The translations under genes were made by a program, and so were the position numbers. This document shows positions 43,522 to 51,638 of a DNA stretch of 64,000 bases, piece after piece. The notes under the pieces are model-generated. The model made no database searches. It saw only the letters and a list, made by a program, of their open reading frames with translations, and was not told the DNA's origin. The DNA lies in the NCBI RefSeq assembly GCF_000308695.1, contig NZ_BAGG01000103.1, positions 1 to 64,000 on the forward strand, read 5' to 3'. The stretch is from Nocardia takedensis NBRC 100417. GTDB taxonomy: Bacteria; Actinomycetota; Actinomycetes; Mycobacteriales; Mycobacteriaceae. Numbering within the stretch: the first letter of the stretch is position 1; the number at the start of each line of letters is the position of its first letter.

Positions 43522-44499
43522 GTGTATGACCGAACGCGACAAGAGGCGATCGAACGCTCGGTGTCCCGAGCGCTGTCGGATCTTGGCGTCGACTTCGAGG
43601 TTCGACACTGGTTGAACGACGACAACGCGCAGGTCAGTGTGGGTCGCCACGGACATCACACCCCCTACCGCCTGGTTTGGTCGCCCCACCCGACACTGTC
43701 CGCCCTCACCCGATCGGTCTCCCACAACGAGGCCGAACGACTGCTCGTTTCCGGCCCTCGGATCACCAGTCGCACCGCGAGAGCCTTCCGCGAGGCCGGA
43801 ATCGACTACATCGATGACGCGGGCAACGCACATCTGAGTTTCGGCCCGGTCCTGATCGACATTCAAGGACGCACGCCGCCGACCGAACCTGTTCGCCGCC
43901 CCTCGGACGCCAATCTGTTCAGCGCCAAACGAATGCAGGTCATCTTCGTCCTGCTCGCCTGGCCGGACCTCACCCGCGAACCCGTCCGATCCATCGCGAC
44001 CGCGGCCCGAAGCTCGGTCGGAATCGTCCAGTCGACTCTCGACATCCTCAAAGAAGCCGACTATCTCCTTGGAAGGTCCCTGCACCGACGCAACGAACTC
44101 CTCGATCTCTGGGTGGCCGCCTTCCGGGGTTCACTCCTCCCCAAAATCCGTCGCCACACATTCAGTGGCGAATTCGCGGACTGGTCGCCACCGCCGGGTT
44201 ACCTCCTCAGCGGCGAATCCGCCGTCGACACCATCCGCCATCCCCGCACCCTCACGATCTACACCGAGGACTTCGACCTGCGGCAAGCCGTCCGGAGCGG
44301 CTGGCAGACCTCCGAGGAACCGAATATCGAAGTCCGTCAGAAATTCTGGCGAGAACCGACGGGCGAATACTCCCGCCAACAGGCCCCCTTCGGACAACCG
44401 ACAGTCCCCCCACCCCTGATCTACGCGGACCTCAAACTCTCCAACGAACCCAGACAGATCGAGATCGCGACCCTCTTGCGAAAGGATCGACTTGTTTGA
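43522..44499 (+). CDS. Type IV toxin-antitoxin AbiEi-family antitoxin-like protein
   Basis: 325 residues. The central stretch FREAGIDYIDDAGNAHLSF followed by IDIQGR is characteristic of AbiEi-type antitoxins that carry DNA-binding winged-helix domains; a helix-turn-helix-like part (SIATAARSSVGIVQSTLDIL) follows near residue 155-180. GTG 43522 fits the leaderless promoter; the frame upstream to 43483 crosses the operator. It overlaps the nucleotidyltransferase gene by 8 bases. It presumably represses its own promoter and neutralises the downstream toxin. Confidence 0.75.
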   Translation: MYDRTRQEAIERSVSRALSDLGVDFEVRHWLNDDNAQVSVGRHGHHTPYRLVWSPHPTLSALTRSVSHNEAERLLVSGPRITSRTARAFREAGIDYIDDAGNAHLSFGPVLIDIQGRTPPTEPVRRPSDANLFSAKRMQVIFVLLAWPDLTREPVRSIATAARSSVGIVQSTLDILKEADYLLGRSLHRRNELLDLWVAAFRGSLLPKIRRHTFSGEFADWSPPPGYLLSGESAVDTIRHPRTLTIYTEDFDLRQAVRSGWQTSEEPNIEVRQKFWREPTGEYSRQQAPFGQPTVPPPLIYADLKLSNEPRQIEIATLLRKDRLV

Positions 44500-45337
44500 C
44501 CCCGGACGTATCGACGGAGCGCAGGTCGATCTGATCGACCGCGTGATCACCGCCCTCGTCACCAACGACGACGTCGACGTCACCTCGATAATGCTCATCG
44601 GAGCGCACTGCCGCGACCTCTTGCACCTCGCATTCGGTAGAAACGACCATCTCCGCTCCACCAGCGACGTCGATCTAGCCCTCGCCGTCCACGGCCACAC
44701 GGACTACCGACGCATCACCTCGGCCCTACCGCGATCCGGCTCGACGGGAATCCGCTACACCGTCGCGGAGATCACCGTCGACCTGATTCCGTTCGGAGAG
44801 ATCGAAGATCCCGCGGGTACCACCTCGCTGCCCGACCGAACGGAGACCATCGATGTCTTCGGTTTCCGGGAGGTCTTCGACCGATCGATCCCGCTCACAC
44901 TGCCGAGTGGCTCCCCCATACGCCTGCCATCACCCGCTGGGTATGCCGCGCTCAAACTGAAAGCATGGTGCGACCGGTCCGTGAACGGCGAATACAAGGA
45001 CGCAGCCGATATAGCCACCCTGTGTGACTGGTATCAGCGGGATACCGATATTCGGGCCTCGCTCTTCGAGAGCGAACCCGACCGTACCGACCTGCTGATT
45101 CGCGCGGGCATGGATGTCGACACCGCCACGCTGTTCCTTCTGGGGCAGGCCATTTCGAACGTCCTCGGCAAGGACCGAACAGCCGAACTCGCGAGGGCTT
45201 GGGCTCACACGGATCGCGGAATCTTGGCCGAGTACTTCGCCCGGGAACGCTCGCGAGCACGCCCTGACCCGATAGCCGCACACAGAGCAATCACCGCCCT
45301 GACAGATTTTCTGGCTCGACCGAGCGAAGCCGAATGA
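44492..45337 (+). CDS. AbiEii-like nucleotidyltransferase toxin
   Basis: 281 residues with the nucleotidyltransferase pattern IGAHCRDLLH, then STSDVDLALAV where D59 and D61 are the metal-binding pair, a third acidic residue in TVDLIPFG, and a Lys in ALKLKAW typical of AbiEii-type proteins. TTG 44492 has AAGGA 6 bases upstream and overlaps the antitoxin stop. AbiEii toxins transfer nucleotides to tRNA and cause abortive infection or growth arrest; whether this member does so is inferred. The locus is less GC-rich than its neighbours, suggesting transfer. Confidence 0.78.
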   Translation: MFDPGRIDGAQVDLIDRVITALVTNDDVDVTSIMLIGAHCRDLLHLAFGRNDHLRSTSDVDLALAVHGHTDYRRITSALPRSGSTGIRYTVAEITVDLIPFGEIEDPAGTTSLPDRTETIDVFGFREVFDRSIPLTLPSGSPIRLPSPAGYAALKLKAWCDRSVNGEYKDAADIATLCDWYQRDTDIRASLFESEPDRTDLLIRAGMDVDTATLFLLGQAISNVLGKDRTAELARAWAHTDRGILAEYFARERSRARPDPIAAHRAITALTDFLARPSEAE

Positions 45338-45634
45338 CTTCCGTGTGCGGCAGCCTAGAACTTCGCCCCCGTCACGACTTCGGACCCGGCTGCCCACTCG
45401 GGTTCACGGCGTCCCTACCAGCGGTTGTCGCGTAGATCGGCCTGCTGGTACTGCCCCGAAAGCGCATACAGCGCAACGTAAGAGCCAGCGTTCGCTGCCC
45501 CGACACTCCCGACTTCGGGTCCCACCGATCCGCAGTGAGATCGATGGGATCCTCGGCACTCGACCACTCGGGCGCAGAGCCGTTTCGACAGATTGCACCC
45601 TAGATGAAGGACAGAACAGCTGATCGGGCAAACA
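45338..45634. other. 297-base intergenic region after the AbiE-type locus
   Basis: No credible gene, hairpin or RNA recognised. Short ORFs here have no supporting start signals or family resemblance. Confidence 0.4.
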
Positions 45635-45952
45635 CTACGCCTGGACGACCTCGACGTTCACCAGGGCGTTGAAAGAGTCGCAGCCGGCCCAGGATTGGTT
45701 CTGGCCGTATTGGACCGGGCCGTATTTCCAGTAGGTGAAGGGGACGGGCCAGGCGACGCAGGTGAGTTTCACCTGATGCCAGGTGGGCAGTTCGCAGTTG
45801 GCCATTCCGCCGGTGTTGAAGATGTTGTAGACGTGGCAGTTGGCCTGCCAGACGGGGACGTCGGCGTGGGCTACGCCGGTGCCGAGCAGTCCGGTGGCGG
45901 CGGTTGCGGTGGCGACGGCGGCGCCGGCGACGAGTCGCTTCGTGGAAAGCAT
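45635..45952 (-). CDS. Small secreted cysteine-containing protein
   Basis: 105 residues. The signal peptide MLSTKRLVAGAAVATATAAT ends at AHA (residue 30). The mature 75-residue protein has four cysteines (39, 53, 65, 91), likely two disulfides, and is rich in Trp, Tyr and Asn. No known family recognised. It stands alone in a sparsely coding stretch. Confidence 0.72.
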   Translation of the reverse strand: MLSTKRLVAGAAVATATAATGLLGTGVAHADVPVWQANCHVYNIFNTGGMANCELPTWHQVKLTCVAWPVPFTYWKYGPVQYGQNQSWAGCDSFNALVNVEVVQA

Positions 45953-46238
45953 GTCGAACCTCCGATCGATGTTGTCTGGAAGATCGCTCGTGATTCGCGG
46001 ATGTTACGCCGGTCGGCCCCTCGATTTCCGGTGTCCCGTCCCGGTCGCGGTCTTCGCCTGAACAGGAGGCGTATTCGCCGGAAACGGGTGAGCGGATGTG
46101 TTGTCGGTTCGTTCGCCCCGCTGATTGCCGGAAATGAGCGGTCTCGGACGTTCGTCGGGCGACTCCGGCTGCCACGATGAGTTCCTACGGATCACGGCGT
46201 CGGTACCGCTGAACGCTTCCAACGACAGGAGTCCGGAT
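45953..46238. other. 286-base intergenic region
   Basis: Divergent upstream regions of the small secreted protein and the LLM oxidoreductase. No operator or additional gene recognised. Confidence 0.4.
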
Positions 46239-47045
46239 ATGACGAGACCGTTCCGCTTCGGGGTCGTGGCCCCGCTCGACAGTGATGTGCCGACTTGGCT
46301 GGACCGCGCGCGTCGTATCGCGGACACCGGCTATTCGACGTTGCTGGTCCCCGACTTCCCGTTGACGCAACCGGCGCCGGCCCCGATGTTGGCGACCGTG
46401 GCGGCCCGCACCGATCTGCGGGTGGGCACGTGGGTGTACGCGTCTCCGCTGCGCCCGGCCTGGCTGACGGCGTGGGAGGCGCATTCGCTGTCGCTGGTGA
46501 CGGACGGTCGCTTCGAGATGGGTATCGGCACCGGCAGGCCCGGTATCGAGGACGAACTCCGGGAGAAGGGACAGTCGAACGTGCCGCCGCCGCATCGACG
46601 GTTGGCCGAGATCCGCGAGACCATCGCCCGTTTGCGTGATCTCGACGGCCCCGACCGTCACACGCCGGTCGCGATGGCGGTGTCCGGTCCCAAGGCGCGG
46701 GCGCTGGCGGCCGAGGTCGCGGACACGGTCACTCTCGCGTTGGGTGCGCAACCTCGCGGCGAGGTCGAGCGACTGACCCGCGACTTCCGCGCCGACGGAA
46801 ACGTCGAACTCGCACTCGCCGTCCCGGTCATCGGCGACGCCGTCGCGCCGTACATGGCGCCGCCGGACACCGATCCGGCCGCCCTGCGTGCGGCGGACGC
46901 GGTGACCGTCCTCCCGGACGACCCGGCGGCCGCCGCGCAGGAGATCCAGCGGTTGCGCGAGGAGATCGGCTTCTCCTATTTCGTCCTGAGCGCGGATTTC
47001 GCCGAACGGTTCGCGCCCGTCGTCGCCGAACTGGCCGGACGTTGA
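46239..47045 (+). CDS. LLM-class flavin-dependent oxidoreductase
   Basis: 268-residue TIM-barrel enzyme of the luciferase-like monooxygenase group. Typical features are RRIADTGYSTLLVPDF, RTDLRVGTWVYASPLRP, LSLVTDGRFEMGIGTGRP and AVSGPKARALAAEVAD. AGGAG lies 8 bases before ATG 46239. It may use FMN or F420; the nearby fbiC shows that F420 is made, but the residues here do not decide. Ends 13 bases from a convergent gene. Confidence 0.85.
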   Translation: MTRPFRFGVVAPLDSDVPTWLDRARRIADTGYSTLLVPDFPLTQPAPAPMLATVAARTDLRVGTWVYASPLRPAWLTAWEAHSLSLVTDGRFEMGIGTGRPGIEDELREKGQSNVPPPHRRLAEIRETIARLRDLDGPDRHTPVAMAVSGPKARALAAEVADTVTLALGAQPRGEVERLTRDFRADGNVELALAVPVIGDAVAPYMAPPDTDPAALRAADAVTVLPDDPAAAAQEIQRLREEIGFSYFVLSADFAERFAPVVAELAGR

Positions 47046-47058
47046 GGGCCGGGAATCC

Positions 47059-48825
47059 TCAGAGCGCCCGCTTCAACCCGACGTGACCGTTGTCATATCC
47101 GAGCCGCGCGTAGAAGGCATGCGCGCGCTCGCGCACCCGATCGGTGGTGACCTGCGCCAATGTCGCACCACGATGCCTGCCGTGCTCGTGTGCCCACTCG
47201 AGCATCGCGGTGCCGATGCCGCGGGAACGTTCCGAGGCGGCGACCCGAACCCCCTCGATCTGGAGGCGAGTCGTGCCGCCCCGGGACAGTCCCGGGATGA
47301 TGGTGAGCTGCATGGTGCCGACGATCCGATCATCCTCGTCCCGCACCACGGCGAGGTAGTGGGCGGCATCCCGACTGACGGCGTCGAACGCTTCCTCGTA
47401 GCGGGCGATCTCGGAAACCTCACGCGCGCGGCTGATCTCGTCGTCGGAGAGCAGCGCGACCAGCGCGGGCACATCGGTGCGCGCCGCGCGCTGCACGCGA
47501 TAGGTGCGCTCACCCAGCCGGAGTCGACCGCCGACCGACGCCCGCGCCCGGGCCTGCAACCGGGCGATCAACGTGTCCAGCCAGGAGCCGACATGCTTTC
47601 GCGCTTCCGGAGTGTCGGGATATCGGCAGCGCAGGTGCAGGCCGGCCTCGTCGAGGACGAACCAGAGCATCACCCCGTCGGTCCTGATCGTCGCGCCGAC
47701 GTACTGGGCCTCCAACCCGGTCGCGTCGACCCGCACCGGCAGCCGACGCAGATCCAGCCACGAAATCGCGAACATGCCCGGGGCTTCTGGCATTCCGCCC
47801 CAGGGGCGCAGGATGTCCTCGAGCGGCCACGACCCCATCCGGACGGCCTCCTTCACGGCCTCCGCGCTGGCGCGGGGATCGGCGTCGCTCGACTCGAGCA
47901 CCGAATTGGTGATGAACCAGCCGACCGAATCGTGCCAAGTGGTCTCGTATCGGCTGTGCACCGGGAACACGGCGCGCAGCGCGGTGCCCGCCAATTCGCG
48001 GGTCACCTCGGTCATCGCGCCGACGACCAGCGCCAACGTGGAGACGCCGTCGTCGCGGGCCTGCGCGGAGAACGCGGCGCTGTCGTCGACATCGAGGACG
48101 TCGCGCACCTCCACGCGCTCCTTCTGCAACGTCGCCTCACCGAGTGACAGCGGGAACCGCGGCATCACGTCCCCGCTGTTCGCCAGGACCTCCGCCCAGC
48201 GGCGACGCACCTCGGCGGGCGCGGGCGGACGCTCCCGCAGCGCGCGGGTGTGCTCGGCGAACGCGGGCGCGGACGGCAGCGACGGCGACCCGCCCTTCTG
48301 CACCGCGGCCAGCGCGGCGAGCAGATCGCGCACGATCACCAGCATCGACCACATGTCGACGTGCGAATGGTCAGCGGCGACGACCACCGTCGGCCCCACC
48401 GCCGTCTCCAGCACGCACAACCGATGCGACGGACGCCCATACGGCGTGCACGCGCTGTCCAGGACATCGCGCAGCGCGTCGTTGACCGCCTGCCCCGGCG
48501 CGATCACATGCTCGACCCACCCGCCGGGCTCGATCTCGACCTCGTGCAGCAGCGGCTCACCGTCCTCGCCCGGCACGAAGACCGACCGCAGCGTGCCGTG
48601 CCGCCGGATCACCGCGAGCCACGCGGCCGCCAGATCCTCGGGCGACACGGGCTCGGAAAGCCTGAAGGACAACGCCATCCAGGATCCGGCCCGATCACCC
48701 GCACCGACATGGCGACGCTGATCGAAGGACACGGGAAGCGAACGGCCCACCCGACCGACGGTGACGTCGAAGCCGAGAAGTCGGCCGAACGGGAGGCGCA
48801 AGTGCGCGACGTTGGTCAGCCGCAT
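47059..48825 (-). CDS. Fusion of a condensation-like acyltransferase domain and a GNAT acetyltransferase
   Basis: 588 residues. The N-terminal part (to about 430) has a condensation/WES-type acyltransferase signature DHSHVDMWS, with H153 and D157 as the HxxxD pair, and VGWFITNSVLE in the C-lobe. The C-terminal 150 residues are a GNAT domain with acetyl-CoA loop SERSRGIGTAMLEWAHE and YARLGY at the end. ATG 48825 is preceded by TAGGAT with 6 bases between. It is divergent from an alpha/beta hydrolase. Product unknown; acylation of a small molecule or peptide is plausible. Confidence 0.8.
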   Translation of the reverse strand: MRLTNVAHLRLPFGRLLGFDVTVGRVGRSLPVSFDQRRHVGAGDRAGSWMALSFRLSEPVSPEDLAAAWLAVIRRHGTLRSVFVPGEDGEPLLHEVEIEPGGWVEHVIAPGQAVNDALRDVLDSACTPYGRPSHRLCVLETAVGPTVVVAADHSHVDMWSMLVIVRDLLAALAAVQKGGSPSLPSAPAFAEHTRALRERPPAPAEVRRRWAEVLANSGDVMPRFPLSLGEATLQKERVEVRDVLDVDDSAAFSAQARDDGVSTLALVVGAMTEVTRELAGTALRAVFPVHSRYETTWHDSVGWFITNSVLESSDADPRASAEAVKEAVRMGSWPLEDILRPWGGMPEAPGMFAISWLDLRRLPVRVDATGLEAQYVGATIRTDGVMLWFVLDEAGLHLRCRYPDTPEARKHVGSWLDTLIARLQARARASVGGRLRLGERTYRVQRAARTDVPALVALLSDDEISRAREVSEIARYEEAFDAVSRDAAHYLAVVRDEDDRIVGTMQLTIIPGLSRGGTTRLQIEGVRVAASERSRGIGTAMLEWAHEHGRHRGATLAQVTTDRVRERAHAFYARLGYDNGHVGLKRAL

Positions 48826-48831
48826 GACGGT

Positions 48832-48841
48832 ATCCTAGGCT
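48832..48841. promoter_or_regulatory. Overlapping divergent -10 boxes
   Basis: TAGGAT on the minus strand (48837-48832) and TAGGCT on the plus strand (48836-48841) share two bases. The first serves the fusion gene (leaderless), the second the hydrolase gene with a leader of about 30 bases. Confidence 0.5.
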
Positions 48842-48878
48842 CCTTCCCGAGCGACTTCTCAGCACCCTGGAGCCACAC

Positions 48879-49667
48879 GTGCCGACCTTCCACGTTCCCG
48901 GCGCCGACCTCGACGTGGAATTGAGCGACGAGGGCGGACACCCCGTCGTCCAACTCCACGGCCTCACCTCCAGCCGCCACCGCGACCGGCTGATGGACCT
49001 CGACCTCGGCCGAGGACTCAGCGGCACACGGCTGCTGCGCTACGACGCCCGAGGTCACGGCCACTCCACCGGCCGCGCCGTCCCCGAAGACTACCGGTGG
49101 TCGGTTCTGGCCGAGGATCTACTGCTGTTGCTCGACCACTGGTTCCCCGGTGAGAAAGTGCACGGCGTCGGCCCGTCCATGGGCACCGGCACCCTGCTGC
49201 ACGCCGCCGTCCGCGACCCCGACCGCTTCGCCGGCCTCACCCTCCTAGTGCCGGCGACCGCCTGGCACACCCGCGCCGCCAAAGCCGAGCTCTACCGCAA
49301 GAACGCCCGCCTGATCGAAGAACAGGGACTCGCGGCCTTCCTCGCCGCCGACCTCACCGCACCCCGACCACCCGCCACCGCGGGCACCCCGGAAACCGTG
49401 CCCGACGTCACCGAACACCTCCTCCCCTCCCTCTTCCGCGGAGCCGCCCTCAGCGACCTCCCCGCCCCCGAGGCGATCACCGCCCTCCAGGTCCCGACCA
49501 CCGTCCTGGCCTGGATCGACGACCCCGCCCACCCCGTCTCCACCGCCGAAACCCTCGTCTCCCTCCTCCCCCACGCCACCCTCGAAATCGCCGCCACCCC
49601 CGCCGACCTCGCCCGCTGGCCCCGCATCCTCTGCGAAGACGTAGCCCGCCACGGCACCACCGACTGA
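48879..49667 (+). CDS. Alpha/beta hydrolase
   Basis: 262 residues. HGLTSSR (oxyanion), RYDARGHGHSTG, and nucleophile elbow GPSMGTGT identify an alpha/beta-hydrolase fold enzyme; an Asp in IDDPAHPVS provides the late acid/His region. GGAG lies 8 bases before GTG 48879. Shares the promoter region with the condensation-GNAT fusion. Substrate unknown; it could be an esterase or lactonase acting in the same pathway. Confidence 0.85.
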   Translation: MPTFHVPGADLDVELSDEGGHPVVQLHGLTSSRHRDRLMDLDLGRGLSGTRLLRYDARGHGHSTGRAVPEDYRWSVLAEDLLLLLDHWFPGEKVHGVGPSMGTGTLLHAAVRDPDRFAGLTLLVPATAWHTRAAKAELYRKNARLIEEQGLAAFLAADLTAPRPPATAGTPETVPDVTEHLLPSLFRGAALSDLPAPEAITALQVPTTVLAWIDDPAHPVSTAETLVSLLPHATLEIAATPADLARWPRILCEDVARHGTTD

Positions 49668-49694
49668 GCAACCGAGAGCGCCGACGAACGAATT

Positions 49695-49719
49695 CTCAGA
49701 CATTCAAGCGGAATTCGAC
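49695..49719. repeat. Left copy of a 25-base direct repeat flanking vapBC
   Basis: Matches 50499-50523 at 23 of 25 positions. On the minus strand it reads as the last codons of ychF (VEFRLNV-stop versus VEFRFNV-stop), so it looks like a remnant duplicate of the ychF 3' end. Confidence 0.65.
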
Positions 49720-49742
49720 CGCGTTCGCGGTACGAGGCAATG

Positions 49743-50156
49743 TCACGACGAAGGCGCGACGTACTCACACCGCAGGTCGGAAACCTTGGCGATGTGCTCG
49801 TAGTCGCGGTCCGTAGCGAGCACGGTGGCGTCGTTCACGATGGCGTAGCCGGCGATGAGGATATCGAGCGAGCCGGCCGCACGGACAAGCCCCACGCTCC
49901 ACAGCGCCTCCTGGATGTCGAGCACGAGCGATTCATCGGGTGCGTTCTCGAGTGGGAACCCGAGCGAGATCTGTTCTCGGTAATGCGCGTACTCCTCGGG
50001 TGTCCGCGCGCTGTCGCAGAACTCGAGAACCTGCGGCGGACAGGTGACGAACAAGTCGGACGGTGCCCGCTCGATGCGCCGGAGGCGCGCGGTGATAGCC
50101 GGATCCCCCGTGGCCAGCCTGGCCCACACCGAGTTGTCGACCAGGTAGTCGGTCAT
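49743..50156 (-). CDS. vapC: PIN-domain ribonuclease toxin VapC
   Basis: 137 residues. The conserved PIN acidic residues are visible: D7 (LVDNSV), E45 (VLEF), D98 (LDILIAGYA) and D116/D118 (ATDRDY). VapC toxins cleave tRNA or rRNA. ATG 50156 overlaps the vapB stop (ATGA). Part of a compact vapBC cassette lying between the two ychF-like repeats. Confidence 0.93.
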   Translation of the reverse strand: MTDYLVDNSVWARLATGDPAITARLRRIERAPSDLFVTCPPQVLEFCDSARTPEEYAHYREQISLGFPLENAPDESLVLDIQEALWSVGLVRAAGSLDILIAGYAIVNDATVLATDRDYEHIAKVSDLRCEYVAPSS

Positions 50157-50371
50157 GCAGAAGGAAACTCTCCCGGAGAGACCACCGGCGCACCGAGCTC
50201 GTTCTCGAGATCGGTCAGCCCGGCGATACCGTCGATCATCGCCCCCTTCTGCTTCGAGGCGATGAGACGACGCAACGCGAGATCGAGAACGGCCCGGTTC
50301 GACCGCTCGCCCGTGAGCGCCCTGGCGCGCTCGATCAACTGCGGATCCAGGTCGACGCTGGTGACTGCCAT
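50153..50371 (-). CDS. vapB: VapB antitoxin
   Basis: 72 residues. The N-terminal ribbon-helix-helix segment VTSVDLDPQLIERARALTG is of the VapB/MazE-associated type II group, and the C-terminal tail would bind VapC. GAGGGG lies 7 bases before ATG 50371. A palindrome upstream is the probable autoregulatory operator. Confidence 0.9.
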   Translation of the reverse strand: MAVTSVDLDPQLIERARALTGERSNRAVLDLALRRLIASKQKGAMIDGIAGLTDLENELGAPVVSPGEFPSA

Positions 50372-50385
50372 GATGAACCCCTCTC

Positions 50386-50407
50386 GTTATATGAGCAATT
50401 ATATAAC
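50386..50407 (-). promoter_or_regulatory. vapBC operator
   Basis: GTTATAT and ATATAAC are perfect inverted arms around an 8-base centre, located 15 bases upstream of the vapB start; strikingly AT-rich for this genome. Confidence 0.75.
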
Positions 50408-50498
50408 AAGCGCCATCATGGAACCATCCCCGCCGGTGGACATCCGCAGCGGCTCAAACCTCCCGTCTCGGCCGATGCGGAGAACCGCACTTCGCCGC

Positions 50499-50523
50499 GC
50501 TCAGACGTTGAAGCGGAATTCGA
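50499..50523. repeat. Right copy of the 25-base direct repeat (3' end of ychF)
   Basis: Contains the ychF stop codon and the last seven codons. 804 bases separate the starts of the two copies. Confidence 0.65.
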
Positions 50524-51580
50524 CTACGTCGCCGTCGGACATGATGTAGTCCTTGCCTTCCATGCGGACCTTGCCGGCGGCTTTGGCGGCGGACATGGAG
50601 CCGGCTTCGAGGAGGTCGGTGTAGGCGACGATTTCGGCTTTGATGAAGCCGCGTTCGAAGTCGGTGTGGATGACGCCCGCGGCTTTGGGGGCGGTGTCGC
50701 CTTGGTGGATGGTCCAGGCGCGGGCTTCTTTGGGGCCCGCGGTGAGGTAGGTCTGGAGACCGAGGGTGTGGAAGCCGGCGCGGGCGAGGGCGTGCAGGCC
50801 GGGTTCGGTCTGGCCGATGGATTCGAGGAGTTCGAGGGCGGATTCGTCGTCGAGTTCGAGGAGTTCGGCTTCGACTTTGGCGTCGAGGAAGACGGCGTCG
50901 GCGGGGGCGACGGTGGCGCGCAGTTCGGCGAGTTTGGCTTCGTCGGTGAGGACGGATTCGTCGGCGTTGAACACGTAGAGGAACGGTTTGGTGGTCAGCA
51001 GCGACAGTTCCCGGAGCAGTTCGGTGTCGACCTTGTTCCCGGCGGCGAACAGGGTGGTGCCCGCGTTGAGGATCTCCTGGGCGGCTTTCGCGGCGTCGGC
51101 GATCGGTTTGCGGTCCTTCTTGATCTTGGCTTCCTTCTCGAAGCGCGGGACCGCTTTTTCGAGGGTTTGCAGGTCGGCGAGGATCAGTTCGGTTTCGATG
51201 ACCTCGATGTCGGAGGCCGGGTCGACCTTGCCGTCGACGTGGATGACGTCGTCGTCGGCGAAGACGCGCACGACCTGGCAGATCGCGTCGGCTTCGCGGA
51301 TGTTGGCGAGGAATTTGTTGCCGAGTCCGGCGCCTTCGGAAGCGCCTTTGACGATGCCCGCGATGTCGACGAAGGACACGACGGCGGGGACGATGCGTTC
51401 GGATCCGAAGATCTCGGCCAGCTTGTCCAGGCGCGGATCGGGCAGCGGCACCACCCCGACGTTCGGCTCGATGGTCGCGAACGGGTAGTTCGCGGCCAGC
51501 ACGTCGTTCTTGGTCAGCGCGTTGAACAGCGTCGACTTTCCGACGTTGGGCAGGCCGACGATTCCGAGGGTGAGACTCAC
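50501..51580 (-). CDS. ychF: Redox-regulated ATPase YchF
   Basis: 359-residue Obg-family P-loop protein of the YchF/OLA1 group. G1 GLPNVGKSTLF, G3 DIAGIVKGAS and the NADE-like G4 region are present, with a central coiled coil and C-terminal TGS domain ending MSDGDVVEFRFNV. YchF hydrolyses ATP and associates with ribosomes. GTG 51580 is used. Its 3' end is duplicated at 49695-49719 beyond vapBC. Confidence 0.96.
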   Translation of the reverse strand: MSLTLGIVGLPNVGKSTLFNALTKNDVLAANYPFATIEPNVGVVPLPDPRLDKLAEIFGSERIVPAVVSFVDIAGIVKGASEGAGLGNKFLANIREADAICQVVRVFADDDVIHVDGKVDPASDIEVIETELILADLQTLEKAVPRFEKEAKIKKDRKPIADAAKAAQEILNAGTTLFAAGNKVDTELLRELSLLTTKPFLYVFNADESVLTDEAKLAELRATVAPADAVFLDAKVEAELLELDDESALELLESIGQTEPGLHALARAGFHTLGLQTYLTAGPKEARAWTIHQGDTAPKAAGVIHTDFERGFIKAEIVAYTDLLEAGSMSAAKAAGKVRMEGKDYIMSDGDVVEFRFNV

Positions 51581-51638
51581 GAGGTAGGGAGTCTACGCGT
51601 CGCGGGCGCGGGGTCTGTCCGCGCCCACCGGCACCGGG

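Noticed and set aside
45334..45435. 33-codon ORF overlapping the AbiEii stop (ATGA)
   Set aside because: Coupled start but no resemblance to any protein, poor composition and no conservation evidence.
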